The notes: a model not told the origin generated them from the letters alone. A stretch of DNA of 64,000 nucleotides from Amblyornis subalaris (GCA_018881555.1 JACAXG010000170.1:1043987-1107986); one strand, 5' to 3'; positions 39,412 through 51,600 are shown, numbered from the stretch's first letter. Translations and numbers: made by a program.

Positions 39412-39706
39412 CTTCATTCAGATATTGATTCTGGAGATGGAAACATTAAATACATTCTCTCAGGTGAAGGAGCAGGAATCATTTTTGTTATTGATGACAA
39501 ATCAGGGAACATCCACGCAACCAAGACACTGGATCGGGAGGAGAGAGCTCAGTACACGCTCACGGCTCAGGCTGTGGACAGGAACACGAACAGACCTTTG
39601 GAACCCCCTTCGGAATTCATCGTCAAAGTTCAAGACATCAATGACAACCCGCCCGAGTTTCTGCACGAAAACTACCATGCCAATGTGCCCGAGAGATCAA
39701 ATGTAG
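39412..39706 (+). CDS. CDH11: CDH11 coding exon 2 (EC1 and EC1-EC2 linker)
   Basis: Residues 77-174 plus the first base of 175. It contains the EC1 calcium-site elements: the D-I-D-S-G-D-G-N segment, the LDRE motif (116-119) and the linker D-I-N-D-N-P-P (151-157). Two Asn residues (N87, N109) occur in the expected EC1 positions. The exon ends at Gly175 with a strong gtgagt donor at 39707 (phase 1). The open frame continues about 100 nt into the intron, but the canonical donor and the next exon's phase fix the border. Confidence 0.96.
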
Positions 39707-40472
39707 GTGAGTACTCAGGAAGGCTCTGCAGCTCCTGCCCTTGGGGAAGGACTGGCAGTGTGTCTCGGCTTTGTTTCCTTCTTCTTGTCAAGGATTTGGG
39801 GAAGTAAAATTTGCTTTGTGCTCAGCCAGTGACTCGCTTGATGTATCTAATTTGCTGACCAAATCAAACCCTGCACAGCTCCTACCTGGGAATGTCTCTG
39901 GATGGTTCCTAGCACGGGACTGTCCTCCTAGGAAGGAGCATGAGAGTCCCCTGGGATTTATGGAGTGTGAATCCTCTGGGGTAAACACCAAGACCATTCC
40001 TTTGGCAGAGCTGTGTAATAAAGCTGGGAGTTACTGCCTCACCATCTATTCCATTTTCATCTCCTGTTTGAGCTCCTGTCTGTCTCAGAGATTTCTGCAG
40101 GAATGATTTGTCTGAAACTTACTGAGAAAAGTGTAAAAGAAAACTCTATTGTTTGGCTGTCTAACGACAAAAGCAATAAAAGGCTTAAACTACAGAGGGC
40201 AAAAACCATAATGGTGCAGAGTGACTGCTGACTTTTATATCTTCACTGGTTAGAACATTAATCCACATCACAGCTGGTGACAAATCTTTTTGGATCGCAT
40301 GAGTCTATTTTGCCCTATAGAAATTGTCAAGTAATTTTTTTTTTCATNTACCAAACGTGGAAATAAAAAAGTTCAGAGGTAGCTCTGCTGTGTGACTGAA
40401 AGCTTCTCTGCACGGTCCCTCCAGGCNTGCTTGCTTCTGACTCTTCCTCCTGTGTTTGCCTTCCATTTTCAG
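39707..40472 (+). other. CDH11 intron 2
   Basis: 766 bp between a gtgagt donor and a ccattttcag acceptor. It is unique sequence. I see no repeat or additional exon. Confidence 0.85.
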
Positions 40473-40592
40473 GTACATCAGTTATTCAGGTAACNGCGTC
40501 AGATGCTGATGACCCTACCTATGGGAACAGTGCCAAATTGGTTTACAGCATCCTTGAAGGTCAGCCCTACTTCTCGGTGGAGGCTCAAACAG
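40473..40592 (+). CDS. CDH11: CDH11 coding exon 3 (EC2, first part)
   Basis: Residues 175-214 plus one base. It carries the EC2 start with the calcium-binding D-A-D-D-P segment (185-189). It continues into [14 protein letters not shown] and ends after EAQT, with Gly215 split across the junction (phase 1 to phase 1). One N at 40495 falls in the third base of a Thr codon and does not affect the residue. Confidence 0.95.
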
Positions 40593-41031
40593 GTATTATT
40601 GAGCAGCTTATTTGAGTAGGACCTCATAACCAGAATGCATTAAAATGAACTAAATGCACTGACTGGCTGTAGCTATGGATGTGTTTGAGCAAAGCCTCCT
40701 GCGTTCTCCTTTGGTTCTAGCAGANCTCTGCTGCAGGTTGGTCTCCTGGCATTTGGTGGAGCTTCCACAGTAGAAAGATGATACTATTTCTGTGTGTTGT
40801 GATGTGCTGTGATGATTAAAGGCTGTTCCTGTGCTCAACTGTAATTCTCCAGGCTTGTCCTGTATTCCCCTGTGTGGAATGTTAGGGCTGCTTTCCTTAC
40901 CCAGCACAAGGCACAGGGAAAACAGAACCTTTGCCATCACTGCAAATATTGCTGCATTTAATGCAAGCTCAAAGTGCAGCAGCCAGGTTTTCATCCAATG
41001 TGTGTGTGCCATACTTTCTTCCTCTTTGCAG

Positions 41032-41199
41032 GAATTATCCGAACTGCCCTTCCGAACATGGACAGAGAAGCCAAGGAGGAGTATCACGTGGTGATACAGG
41101 CAAAAGACATGGGAGGACACATGGGAGGCCTCTCAGGGACAACCAAAGTGACAATTACACTGACAGATGTCAANGACAACCCACCAAAGTTCCCACAGA
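41032..41199 (+). CDS. CDH11: CDH11 coding exon 4 (EC2, second part, EC2-EC3 linker)
   Basis: Residues 215-270 plus one base of Ser271. It includes the M-D-R-E motif (224-227), the [11 protein letters not shown] loop and the calcium-linker motif D-V-X-D-N-P-P (260-266). The N at 41174 makes residue 262 Asn or Lys; Asn is expected for the DxNDN calcium motif. The acceptor is cctctttgcag and the donor gtgagt. Confidence 0.95.
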
Positions 41200-43342
41200 G
41201 TGAGTAACAACAAATCTTTACTCACATTTTTTATTNGGACCCGTGTTTGTGCAGTATCAGACATGGTCAAAGCTTGAAAAAGCAGTAACTGATAGATTAT
41301 CACAGCACATGTGAATAAAGAAGTGTCATTACACATTTTTGCCAATAACATATGGGGATTTAGTGTCTGAATTATTTGCTTTGCGTTGCAAAGTGAGACA
41401 TTTTTAAAGTTAGGATTANGTTACAAAGATTCCTACACTTCATTTTTGAAGCTACTGGGCCATGTTGTATAACTATTATATGGGCAGGGAGACNTATCTA
41501 TTCCTCAAGACTTTTATTTACCATGGAAAAACAAGCTAAATTCAGCACAATTACATTTTTAAATTGTTAAAGTGTATTAATGGAGGTCAAGTAAAGCAGG
41601 TTTTTACACCTGCGCTATTTATTTTTCACATACAAAATTAATCAGGGCTGACATTGCCAGACTCAGTGTTCACAGCTGGGTGGAAGCACATTCCTGGACC
41701 CACACANCTGTTCTGCATCTCATCTCTGCATGGACTTGGGGTTTTTTGAGTGCAGTGCAGACACCACCCCAGCCCATTGTTTCTCTCCTCTGAGCAGCAG
41801 TTCTGACCCTGACATGTCCTGGGCAGGACCNTGTCTAAGAGCTCTTCTTCCAGTGCTGCAGCTTCCTGGCCCCTCAGGCAAGAGCTGAAGTGACAGTCAA
41901 CCCNTAAATGTAAAAAGTTGTCTCAGCATTATCTACCCTTCCAATAGGAACGGATTAAATCCTAAAACATTGGGGTTTACGTGCCTTCCAAATGTGCCTT
42001 TTCACTCCACATCATAACCTGGCACCCCAGGATACACGATTTTGTTTACTCCNTCAAATGATGGATTTTTTCTCTACAAATTCCAGCCCCTTTACTGAGT
42101 GTTTTGGAGGAACATTTTAAATTATCAGAAATGCCCAATAGCAGGTACTCTATGTAANCACTCACCCCCAACTTAAAACCTGAATTGGGAATGCTTTGTA
42201 ACTCCAAACCAGGATTTTACCTGTCTGNACAAACAACCAAATGATTGATTTTTTAATTCTTATTTTACTTTTTTTTTTTTTTAATGTTCATTGCTCAAAC
42301 TGTTAATGAGTTATGTGCTTAAATTTTGGGTTCTTTGTGACTGGAGTTAATGACCTATTTCAATGACATGTGCCAATTGTTTTTATGGGTAATGAGCCAA
42401 GTCCCTGCCTGGTGTAAGTCTCCTGATGTTCCTACGGTTCTCATGGAGCAAAAAAGAGCAATTACAGAGGGGAATAAATTAGATTATTTTATTTTCTCAT
42501 GCTTTTTTTTTCTTTTCCCTGCCCAANTTATTAATGCTGATGAGGTGGCAGAAAATGCTGACATAGATTTATATATTTAGGATCAGGTTATGTTATCTGA
42601 ATTCTGGAGGCGGTTGGGAAGGTCCTGGCTAAAGGACAACTGTTGGGGAGAGATTTATCCAGGAGCAGTATTGCTCTCCTCTGGTGTCCCTGAACATACA
42701 GGGAAACACCTGTGGGATGTTTGGGAATGGTTTTCCTATTGGAGTTTGATGTGGGAAAGCCACTTTTTGTTTGGCATGAAATCACATACAAATTGATATG
42801 TTGTTGTCTGTGGTGTTAGATTTTAATAATCATTGTTGTTCTCCACTCACACTCCAAATTCAAGCCATAGAAAGCAGCAGATTTATGCTTTAGCCAGCAC
42901 AGCAGCCAGGCCTTATCCAATTCACTGTGGATAATTTATGGCTCCTGAATGAATGGGCAGAAATGAGGAACAGNGATGAAGGCCATCCCATGAGTCACGC
43001 GAAAGAAAGTTTTCCTTTCATTTTTGTAATAGCACTTCTGCTATCAGTGATAACCTTGATGTCACAACACTTTCTGCATTCTCAATGAGTGGTGGTCCTT
43101 TTAAGCCCCCCCTGAGCAGAGGGGGAACAGGGAGAAGGTCCTGTTCTATAGATTATCCACGTGTTTTAGGATTTCACAGCCGACTTGCTCCTCAGAGCTC
43201 TTTGAAANGGAACAGAACATTCCTTCAGGGGGGCTGAAAAGGCAGAAAACCGCTGTGTTTATCTGCAACTCCCAAGCCCACTGAGTGAACACACAGCTGG
43301 AGAGCAGCCACTGAAGGCGAATGCCTGTTCCCCCTGCCCCAG
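41200..43342 (+). other. CDH11 intron 4
   Basis: 2143 bp of AT-rich unique sequence with a poly-T run near 42265-42285. The acceptor at 43341-43342 follows a C-rich tract (gttccccctgccccag). No CR1 or alternative exon is recognised. Confidence 0.85.
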
Positions 43343-43530
43343 GTGTGTACCAGATGTCGGTGTCCGAGGCGGCCGTGCCGGGGGAGGAAGTGGGGAGAGT
43401 GAAGGCCAAAGATCCCGACATCGGGGAGAACGGCCTGGTGGCCTACAGCATCATCGACGGGGACGGCGTGGACATGTTTGAAATCACAACCGATTACGAG
43501 ACTCAGGAAGGGGTTGTGAAGCTCAAGAAG
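43343..43530 (+). CDS. CDH11: CDH11 coding exon 5 (EC3, first part)
   Basis: Residues 271-333, ending in a complete Lys codon (phase 0) before gtgagt. It carries the EC3 opening YQMSVSEAAVPGEEVG and the calcium-binding D-P-D-I-G-E-N-G segment. The exon is markedly GC-rich at third positions compared with exons 6 and 7, yet the protein stays close to CDH11 as remembered. Confidence 0.96.
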
Positions 43531-44980
43531 GTGAGTGGCGCCNGCTGCTGCGTGGTGTTCTTTGTTGCTGGCAGAATGTTTGGTAATAATGGATTACCGC
43601 CTTAGCTAAAATATTAGTAAATGCAAATTTCTCTTAATTCGTTTCCAAAGGTGTGATTAACTCTTAATATTCCATTTCCCCATTAGCTGAATTGGAATGG
43701 AAGAAAATAACCAAGAAGAGTTACATAAATACTGTACAGTGGATTAATTGCTCAAACTAAATGAATTCATAATAAAAAGTCACGGTAAAATACGATGCCA
43801 TCAGCTTCATTGTTAATGAAGTTTTGCCTAGTGCTGATAAGTAGCAGACATTCACTGTTGCTTTATGTTCAGTCTGAAAAGCCTCATGCCCTATAGTTTG
43901 AATTCTTCAGCTGTGCATTGTCCACAATAGTGTTCTGAAGGAGCCACAGGCTATGGGAAAAGCAGCAGAGGGGATTTCATACACAGCCCATCAGTGGGAG
44001 CTTTGAAAGCCTTATCAAATTAATTTTAAATTGCAAATGGCAAAACATAAATCTTATTCATTATGTAAGCATTATTATTTTGCCCTTTATGCNTTTAGAG
44101 CTATTCATCTCTCCTGGAGATAATGAGAACTCAAAGGAAAAGGCCTGGGCAACTTAACTCCCTGCCCATTGGGGCAGTCCCCCAGGAAGAGACCCAGAGG
44201 TCTCAAACTGCTCTGGTTCAGTTTCTGTATCTGTTCTCGAGGTGGCAGTGGATTTTTTGTGTGTTTAGAAACGTGGGTGAGCTGTCACACCGCTCAGTGT
44301 ATGGTGTTAACACACTTTGTGAACTGTGCTTGGCACCTGCATGAGCATTNTGAGGTGCAACACCACAGCCGCTTCATGCCAACGGAGGTGCAGAGGTGCT
44401 GCGACTTTGATCAGGCTCACAAAAGGACTTGCCCCATGGGGCATTATTCCACCTGCCCTTTGGAAAGTGTTAGGAGTTCTGTGGATGGCNAGAACTACAG
44501 AAAACACTTCAAATCACCTTCATATTTTCCCTACTACCTAAATAACTTATCCGTGTCCTATCTCATGGTGCACCAGCAGCACTTCACATCCATGTGGAAT
44601 GCCTGCCAGCCTGGAATAGACAAAGCCTGGCCTCTTGTGGGAGCCCCTTCCCTACCCCTTGCATTTCTGTGCTGCCTGGGAGGCTGCATGAACACAAGGT
44701 TCATTTCCCCAGCACAGATGATTTCCTCAGTGACGCCACAAGCGAAGAGCAAGACAAGGACCCTGCGGTGATATTTCGAGTGCCTCCCTATGCTGCTCCA
44801 CACATAGAATGTAGCTCCTTCCATTTGAGTCTTTATGTTTTTAAATACACACATTTCAGTCCAAGCTTGTTGACAGATGCTCACATTTGTTTGATGTCAT
44901 TGAACACTAGGGCACTGCTTGCTGCTCTTGCACCCTGGTTTTCCTCACTCTGGAACGCACTGTCTTCTTGTTCCTCACAG
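43531..44980 (+). other. CDH11 intron 5
   Basis: 1450 bp with no recognised repeats. It contains a 200-codon open frame (44169-44771). Another frame is open in the exon 6 frame from 44594 into the exon, but an in-frame stop soon after the 43531 donor means plain intron retention would truncate the protein. Confidence 0.8.
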
Positions 44981-45234
44981 ACCTTAGACTATGAAACCAA
45001 AAAGTCCTACAGCCTGAAGGTGGAGGCAGCCAATGTCCACATTGACCCCAAGTTCATCAGCAATGGGCCCTTCAAGGACACGGTGACGGTGAAAATAGCG
45101 GTGGAAGATGCTGATGAGCCGCCCGTGTTTTTGAAGCCAAGTTACATTTTTGAAGTACAAGAAAATGCAGCGTCTGGTACTGTGGTTGGAAAAGTGCATG
45201 CCAAAGACCCTGATGCTGCCAACAGTGCTATAAG
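44981..45234 (+). CDS. CDH11: CDH11 coding exon 6 (EC3 end, EC4 start)
   Basis: Residues 334-417 plus two bases of Arg418. It starts TLDYETKK, containing the LDYE form of the cadherin L-D-x-E motif, and includes the EC3-EC4 linker D-A-D-E-P-P (376-381). It then enters EC4 with QENAASGTVVG and the KDPDAANS calcium segment. The donor is GT followed by CTGC, which is weak at positions +3 to +6, but no better site keeps the frame (phase 2). Confidence 0.94.
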
Positions 45235-46414
45235 GTCTGCTGCATTCTTCCTGTTTCCTTCTAAGCATTAGCCTTTGGAATTGTTATGCAGGTTCTGAGG
45301 ATAGTGTGATAGATCTAAGGCACACGGAATATTAATAACTTTAACCATCCAGCATTGTTTTTATGCCTTGTTCCATAAGCTGCCAGCTTCTCAAAGCCTG
45401 TATCATACCATAGCTATGTCTAATTAAAATATACTTAATATATCTATTCTAAATTGTATTTTCCACAAGTATCTCGTGCTGTTATCACAGCATGGATTTT
45501 TCTTAAAATATGGACGTCTAAACTGTAGATTAGAGATTGTGTTGGGCAATTGTTAAGCGTTAATTGTTAGAGACAAGCACATACAAACACGAGCTTTCTG
45601 CAATTTTGGATTGTCTTGGAATCACAGAATCATAGAATGGTTTGGTTGGAAGGGACCTTAAATCTCATCTTGTTCCACCCACTGCCATGGAAAGGGACAT
45701 CTTCCACTATCCCAGGCTGCTCCAAGCCCGGTCCAGCCTGGCCTTGGACACTTCCAGGGATCCAGGGGCAGCCACAGCTTCTCTGGGCAACCTGTGTCAG
45801 GGCCTCAGCATACTCANAGTAAAGAATTCTTATATTATAATAGTCTTCTATTGGTTTATTTTTATTTGTCATGTTCTCAGTGTAAATTANATTATGGAGC
45901 TCTCTTTTGTGGGTATACTTAACATTTCAAAGAATTGCCACGTGAAGTTATGAAAGTCAGAGCTGTATAAAGCTGTACAAATGTGCAGATAGTGGATAAT
46001 AGTCAATAAACTGGTATGATCAATTAATATTCTGAGTAAATGAATGATTTAAGAAGACTTAAAAGATCACCATGATTAATATGAAACAGAAGAGAAAAAA
46101 TATCTCAGTAGATATTTTTATCATGTNTTATAAGAGAAGAAAATAAAGAGTATATTAGGGCTTTGATATAAAGACTTCAAAGACCAGCAATTTTCACTTA
46201 TTACAAACATTCTGATGTACTATTTTTGTAAACGTAGAAACCAATCAGGTGATTTTAAAAGAACACATATCATCCCTTTGACNATGATATTGAGGGCAAC
46301 AATAAGTGTACTACTTACAATTATTTAGAAATAATAATTATATAGAACAAATCTGGATGCACGAAGCTTCTAAGTCCTTCTTTTCTCTAATTACTGACTT
46401 TCAATCCTCTTTAG
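45235..46414 (+). other. CDH11 intron 6
   Basis: 1180 bp of AT-rich sequence with a reverse-oriented CR1 (45618-45830). The acceptor is ttcaatcctctttag. Confidence 0.85.
45618..45830 (-). mobile_element. CR1 LINE 3'-end fragment in CDH11 intron 6
   Basis: It starts 'ggaatcacagaatcatagaatggtttgg' and continues through 'ccatggaaagggacatcttccac' and 'ggccttggacacttccaggg' to 'agtaaagaattctta'. It is reverse to the gene, truncated and moderately diverged. Confidence 0.92.
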
Positions 46415-46551
46415 ATATTCAATTGATCGACACACCGACCTTGAAAGATATTTTGTTATTAATGCAGAAGATGGCAATATCAAGACAATAAAGNCTCTGG
46501 ATAGGGAAGAAATTGCTTGGCATAATATCTCTGTCTTTGCAGTTGAAGTCC
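46415..46551 (+). CDS. CDH11: CDH11 coding exon 7 (EC4)
   Basis: Residues 418-463 plus one base of His464. It encodes YSIDRHTDLERYFVINAEDG and the L-D-R-E motif (446-449) of EC4. The N at 46494 is the first base of codon 445, so that residue is unresolved (Pro, Ser, Thr or Ala). A potential N-glycosylation site N-I-S is at 455-457. The donor is gtgagt and the exon ends in phase 1. Confidence 0.95.
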
Positions 46552-46738
46552 GTGAGTATTTCGCTGAGGTGTTTNAGAATCAGTGCTGTGAATGCTGTAA
46601 TCCTCCAATTGTCTCAGTTTGATAAGCTGCAATAAATCCTGACAGAAATATTTGATTGTCCCCTGGGTGCAGCTGGGAATTTGTTCNTTTTGAGGGGTTT
46701 TCCTGCTTCCGTCTCATCTCGGTTTTGCTCTCCCGCAG
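46552..46738 (+). other. CDH11 intron 7
   Basis: 187 bp, the shortest intron of the gene, with a pyrimidine-rich acceptor tract before the AG at 46737-46738. Confidence 0.85.
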
Positions 46739-46860
46739 ACAAACAGCACCAGGAAGCCAAAGTTCCCGTGGCCATCAAGGTCGTTGACGTCAATGACAAC
46801 GCTCCCAAGTTTGCGGCGGCCTACGAAGCCTTCGTGTGTGAGAACGCCCGAAGCAACCAG
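46739..46860 (+). CDS. CDH11: CDH11 coding exon 8 (EC4-EC5 linker)
   Basis: Residues 464-504, ending in phase 0 with CAG before gtatga. It contains the last D-V-N-D-N-A-P calcium linker (480-486) and the start of EC5 up to C497-E-N-A-R-S-N-Q504. The part after Cys497 is about four residues shorter than the mammalian protein I recall, which accounts for 792 versus 796 residues. Immediately after the donor the intron turns into a C-rich minisatellite. Confidence 0.94.
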
Positions 46861-48515
46861 GTATGACCTGCCAGCCACCTCCCGTGCCCACCACCACCCT
46901 GTGCCCACCACCTCCTGTGCCCACCATCACTCTGTGCCCACCACCACCCTGTGCCCACCACCTCCTGTGCCCATCATCACCCTGTGCCCACCACCTGCCT
47001 GTGCCCACCACCTTCCCTGTGCCCACCACCCTTCTCTGCCCACCACCTCCCTCTTCCCACCACCTTCCTTGCTCCTACCACTTCCCCATTCCCACCACCT
47101 TCCCTGTGCCCACCACTTTGCCCACCACCTTCTCTTGCTCACACTTTCCGTTTCCATCACCTCCTTGTTCCCACCAGCCTCCTCTGCCCACTGCTTTCCC
47201 TGTTCCCACCGCCATCCCTGTTCCCACCACCCTTCCTCTCTCCACCACCTCCCTGTGCCCATCACCTTCCCTTTTCCCACCACCTTCCTCACCCACCATC
47301 TTCCTGTCCCCACCACTTTCCCTGTTCCCACAACCTTCCCTGTGCCCACCACCTTCCCCATGCCCACCACCTTCCCCATGCCCACCACTTTCCGTTGCCC
47401 ACCACCTTCTTCTGCTCACACCTTCCGTTTCCACCACCCCCTTGTTTCCACCACCTTCCTCTGCCCACTGCCTTCCCTGTGCTCCCCAGCTTCCCTGTTC
47501 TCACCACCCTCCCTCTGCCCACCATCTCCCTGTGCCCACCACCTTCCCTTTACCCACCACCTTCCTCACCCACCATCTTCCCTGTTCCCACCACCTTCAC
47601 TGTTCCCACCATCCCTCCCTTTTCCCACCACCCTCCCTCTGCCCACCATCTCCCCGTGCCTACCACCTCCCTCTGCCCACCACCTTCCCCTTTCCCACCA
47701 CCTTCCGCTTTCCCACCACATTCCCTGTCCCCACCAGCTCCCTGTTCNCTCCACCTTCCCCATGCCCCCCTCCCTCCCTGCACACGCCGCTCGTCCCGCA
47801 GGGCCCTAGCCCAGTTTTGTCCTGTCAGCTCCAATGAGTGGTAGTAAATGAACATTTGCTTTGAAATTTCGGCCAGAAAGCCTCNAGCACGCAGAAGGGC
47901 ACTTTGTTTCTGAACTGCTCTCAATAGTTATCCACTGCTTTGTGCTTTGAGTGTGATTGGTGTTGGCTGGGAGTGCCCACCACCACAGGGGCAGCGGAGC
48001 TGGTTGGGNGCAGCTTTCCCAGTTGGGAGCCTGGTTTGGGTATTACAGAAATACTCAGTGTCTGATGGGAAGAATCCCAGTGCAGCGCTTGTAGAGTTTA
48101 GCCAACAGATTTATTCCTGACAATCTGTGAGGAGGAGGGGTTAGGGTCACATAGAAATACAACTCTACATGATCTTTGCAGTCAGNGTAGCTGTTTGAAA
48201 AGGACTTTCTCAGCTGCTGAGTTTTCTGCAGAATTTTATTGAGTCTGTTGGGTTTNATTAGCACATATTTGTATATAAGAATGTTGGTGTGTGCTTTTAC
48301 AGCTGTAATTCCGGGGTGGTTAAATGTAATAGCAAATAAAGGTTGCCTGCTGTAGGTTGGAGGCTGCTCTGTGTTTGTAATTGCATGCACTTGTATTTGA
48401 GGGGAGTTCTGCTGTTTTGCAATTCTTAATATTCAAGGCCTGTCTCAGAATGCTGTCTGTGTGTGATGTACCCAGAGAAGGAGCTGCTTGTTTACAGAGT
48501 GCTTTTCTTTTACAG
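46861..48515 (+). other. CDH11 intron 8
   Basis: 1655 bp, more than half of it minisatellite (46877-47775). Read-through of the donor meets TGA in the second intronic codon, so retention would end the protein at EC5. The acceptor is gcttttcttttacag. Confidence 0.85.
46877..47775. repeat. C-rich minisatellite, about 18 bp unit with 277 bp higher-order repeat
   Basis: About 900 bp of variants of cccaccaccttccctgtg. The + strand is almost G-free apart from tgtgccc and ctgccc words, so all three + frames stay open and encode Pro/His/Ser-rich nonsense. A longer period is visible: the tgctcacac(t/c)ttccgtttcc block recurs at 47136 and 47413, and the caccttcctcacccaccatc block at 47281 and 47558, both 277 bp apart. 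The minus strand carries many GGG runs. It is non-coding and intronic. Confidence 0.95.
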
Positions 48516-48633
48516 CAATTTATTACAATTAGCGCTGATGACAAGGATGACTCGGCCAATGGACCAAGATTTATCTTCAGTTTACCACCTGAAATTATTC
48601 ATAATCCAAATTTTACACTCAGAGACAACAGAG
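48516..48633 (+). CDS. CDH11: CDH11 coding exon 9 (EC5)
   Basis: Residues 505-543 plus one base of Asp544. It encodes QFITISADDKDD, then the PRFIFSLPPEIIH stretch and NPNFTLRDNR of EC5, with an N-F-T glycosylation sequon at 535-537. The donor is gtttgtg, weak at +3 and +4 but with G at +5. The open frame continuing into the intron is not used. Confidence 0.95.
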
Positions 48634-51600
48634 GTTTGTGTGAAGATTCCCACTCTACCAGAGTGCAAAGAAATGACAAAGTGAAACTAATGGCCAATGT
48701 AATGTCATGCAACAGCATTGTCATTAACTTTGGCAGAGTGTCTTTCTCAAAGATTTAGGGGAGGAAGGCAAAAACATACAGCTGGAATGCAAGGATGTTC
48801 TTGGAAAAGTGTGATGTTTGTTAACTCACTTGAATTTTCTTGAATGCATATTTTAAATTACATAATAATACCCGACAGGAAGAATCCACTGCTATTTTAT
48901 CTCCCAGGAAGGGGATAAAAACCAGTTCCAAACACTCACTAAGTGGAATTGGCAGATCTCCATGATTCAGAGAAACCTAAAATTAGCTGAGACAGCATAA
49001 ATCGTTAGGTTGTTTGTATTTGTTCACCACTGTGCTTGCCAGTTTTTGTAAATTATGGATCACAAGAGACACNGGCTAGATTCCCAATGGAATCAAATCA
49101 CTGCCTGGTGCAGGAAATACAGATGGGGATTTTTGCTGTGGAACATACCTGGATTGGGTGTATCTCAGGATCTGGATATCCTGATCCCCTTGCCAATTTG
49201 CTCTTCATGAAACAGAGTAGAGCTTTGCACTCAGATTGATGGTGAGATGTAAGACATTTGTAAGCAAAAAACCTCAGGCCTGGGTGAGNGTCAAAATTGA
49301 ATTGATCATCTAAAATAACAGCACCAGTAACCTTAACTTGCCAGAGGCTGAGGGAGCCAGAGGAGGTGGGTAAACAGAAAAAAAAAAAAAGACAGATTCA
49401 GCCATTATACATATTTGTTCAATTTATTTCATTATATTGTCGTTCAGTGTTCATTTTTCATTTCCCTGCACAGGGCAAAAACTGTTTCAGCTTCTAAGGA
49501 ATCGGCTTTGATTAGCAAGCTTTAATGTTTGAAGGAAACTTGACTGTTTTCTGAAAAGTAAAACTCAGTTGAACTGGTTTAAATAATGAATCCAAGAGTG
49601 CCCCAAGTACAAAAGGCAACACAATCCAGATACATGATTTCAGTAAAAACTGTTCTGTTGTGGCACACTTTANGTCTCCATCCACATCTGAAGTGAGGGT
49701 AATTATCATTAGAGTTCCCAACAAAATCTCTGTTATTCCTGAGTGATCAAAGCAATGCTGTTGCCTGGTGCTTGACACTTGTACATACATAAGCAATTCA
49801 TAAAGGAGCCAGTGCAGGGCATATATTTATTCTCTTTAAAGTAGTAAAACACAAGTTTTGAAAAATTCATGGATGTATTTTTAGAGAGAAGTAAATAAGA
49901 GTGCATTCTTTGCTTGAGACCCCGAGGCCAAGTTTCGCTATAAAATACATTTTATGGTCACGACATCAAACTGAAAATTGATTAGATTTTATAATCTAGC
50001 AGAGGAAGTGCAGGTCAGAGTTGAGATGCTCTGATACAGCTGTAGGCAAATGGTGTTATGGCTCCTGACTCGAGCCAGTCCCACCAATCCTTCATTTCCA
50101 TATGCAGCAAATTCATTACCGACAAAATTAACCCAGATAAAAATGTTTTGTAGTTGAAATTATGGTGTCAATTTAATGTAGTGTCTCTACCTGACAACAC
50201 TGCAAAAGGTTATTTCAAGAAGGCAGTATTTAAGGATTGAATCTTCCCATATAATTTTCTCTTTGAGAAATGAATAATGTGATGAAATTGATCCATTTCC
50301 ATCCTTTCTCTCCTTTGTTTTGTACAATCCTCTTTGCAATGATGTTGTNAATTTAACTATTTCTGTGGGGGTTTTTTTAAGTAAGTTACAGTAGAGCAAA
50401 GTAAAAAAGTTAAAATTCTGTGTACTTCCATATAAAAAAAAACCTTCCCAGGGAGAGTGTGTTGCCATTTGCAATTCAAATAATGTACATGGTCATTCAA
50501 AGTTGCTTTTTTTCAGCTGTAAGCCTGAGTATTCTATAAGCCATGCCACAGCTTTCAGAGGGAATTGCTACTTTCAAAGAAAAATNGCTTTATTAACTGT
50601 GGAGAACACTTAATGAAAACTCCAGTGTTTGGGCCTATTACAGAACTTTAAAGTGAATACAGTCCCATAATTATCATTTAATAGAGTTTCTTTTTACCAA
50701 CTCCTGAAAGTAATCACATACTGCAGTAATCCAAAAAAAACATAATCACGTTCTCCATCCTATTAATAGCCCACTGTGTTCCCAAGTCCTCAGCTGAGAC
50801 CATCTCCCATAGAAATCATGAGATAATGGCTCAGCACACGCTGGGATAAAGCAGGGAATTACTTTTGCACTGCTTCCTTATATTATAGCACATAAATAAA
50901 CAGCACTGTTTGCCTGGGCTCCGCTCAATTTCGCTCCCATTGAAGCCAGAGCTTCAGAAGAGCAGCAGAGGCTCGTGACACTTCCCAGCAGAGAGGTAGA
51001 TTTGGAGCAAATGCANTTCCTGCTTTTAATCCTGCTGGGTCCTAAGCTGAGATGCCCTTTCCTTGGGCTCCCTCAGCCTGGCATTGCTGGAAGGGCTGAG
51101 ACCACCCCAAATTCACAGGCTTTACAGAGCCTNAAATTAAATTTGTGAGCCCCCTTTAAAATCAGTGACTAAAATCCACTTTTCAAACTCAAANGTGTGC
51201 TTCACACTTTTTCAACAAGAAATTTTGAAACAATAAAGTCACAGGATTTGGCCATGGATTATCCACCGCCATTGCCAGTCTTGGTAATGATTTTAGACAG
51301 CAGGACCCCTGAAATTGTTGAGTTTTCTGGCTGAATCAGCCCTCACACCTGATATGGGTGGTAATGTTCACACTGCAGTCAGCTCCTGTGATCTAGAATC
51401 CTCCTTACACAATCNGTGTGTTAACAAGCCCCCAAAAGCTAAGCCATACTTACCTGTACATACAGGACAAATTGGAAAATCTTTTATAAGGTCACCAGAG
51501 AAAAAGACAAAACTCAAAGGTCAGGGGGCTCAGTATAAGGATCACCANGAAATAATGCAATTTTAACTTCTAATTGTGAAGATTTTGTGGAGAGTACAGG

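Noticed and set aside
44169..44771. 200-codon intronic open frame in CDH11 intron 5
   Set aside because: No recognisable domain and no compatible splice context. Intron retention from 43531 would stop before it.
44594..44980. 5' extension of exon 6 using an upstream in-frame ATG
   Set aside because: The canonical acceptor at 44979-44980 and agreement with the cadherin fold start exactly at TLDYE. The upstream residues do not look like a cadherin domain.
46784..47844. Three overlapping open frames of about 300-340 codons across the minisatellite
   Set aside because: The repeat lacks stop triplets in every + frame because of its C/A/T composition. The predicted proteins are repetitive Pro/His/Ser strings, and the frame joined to exon 8 stops at once (TGA after one intronic codon).
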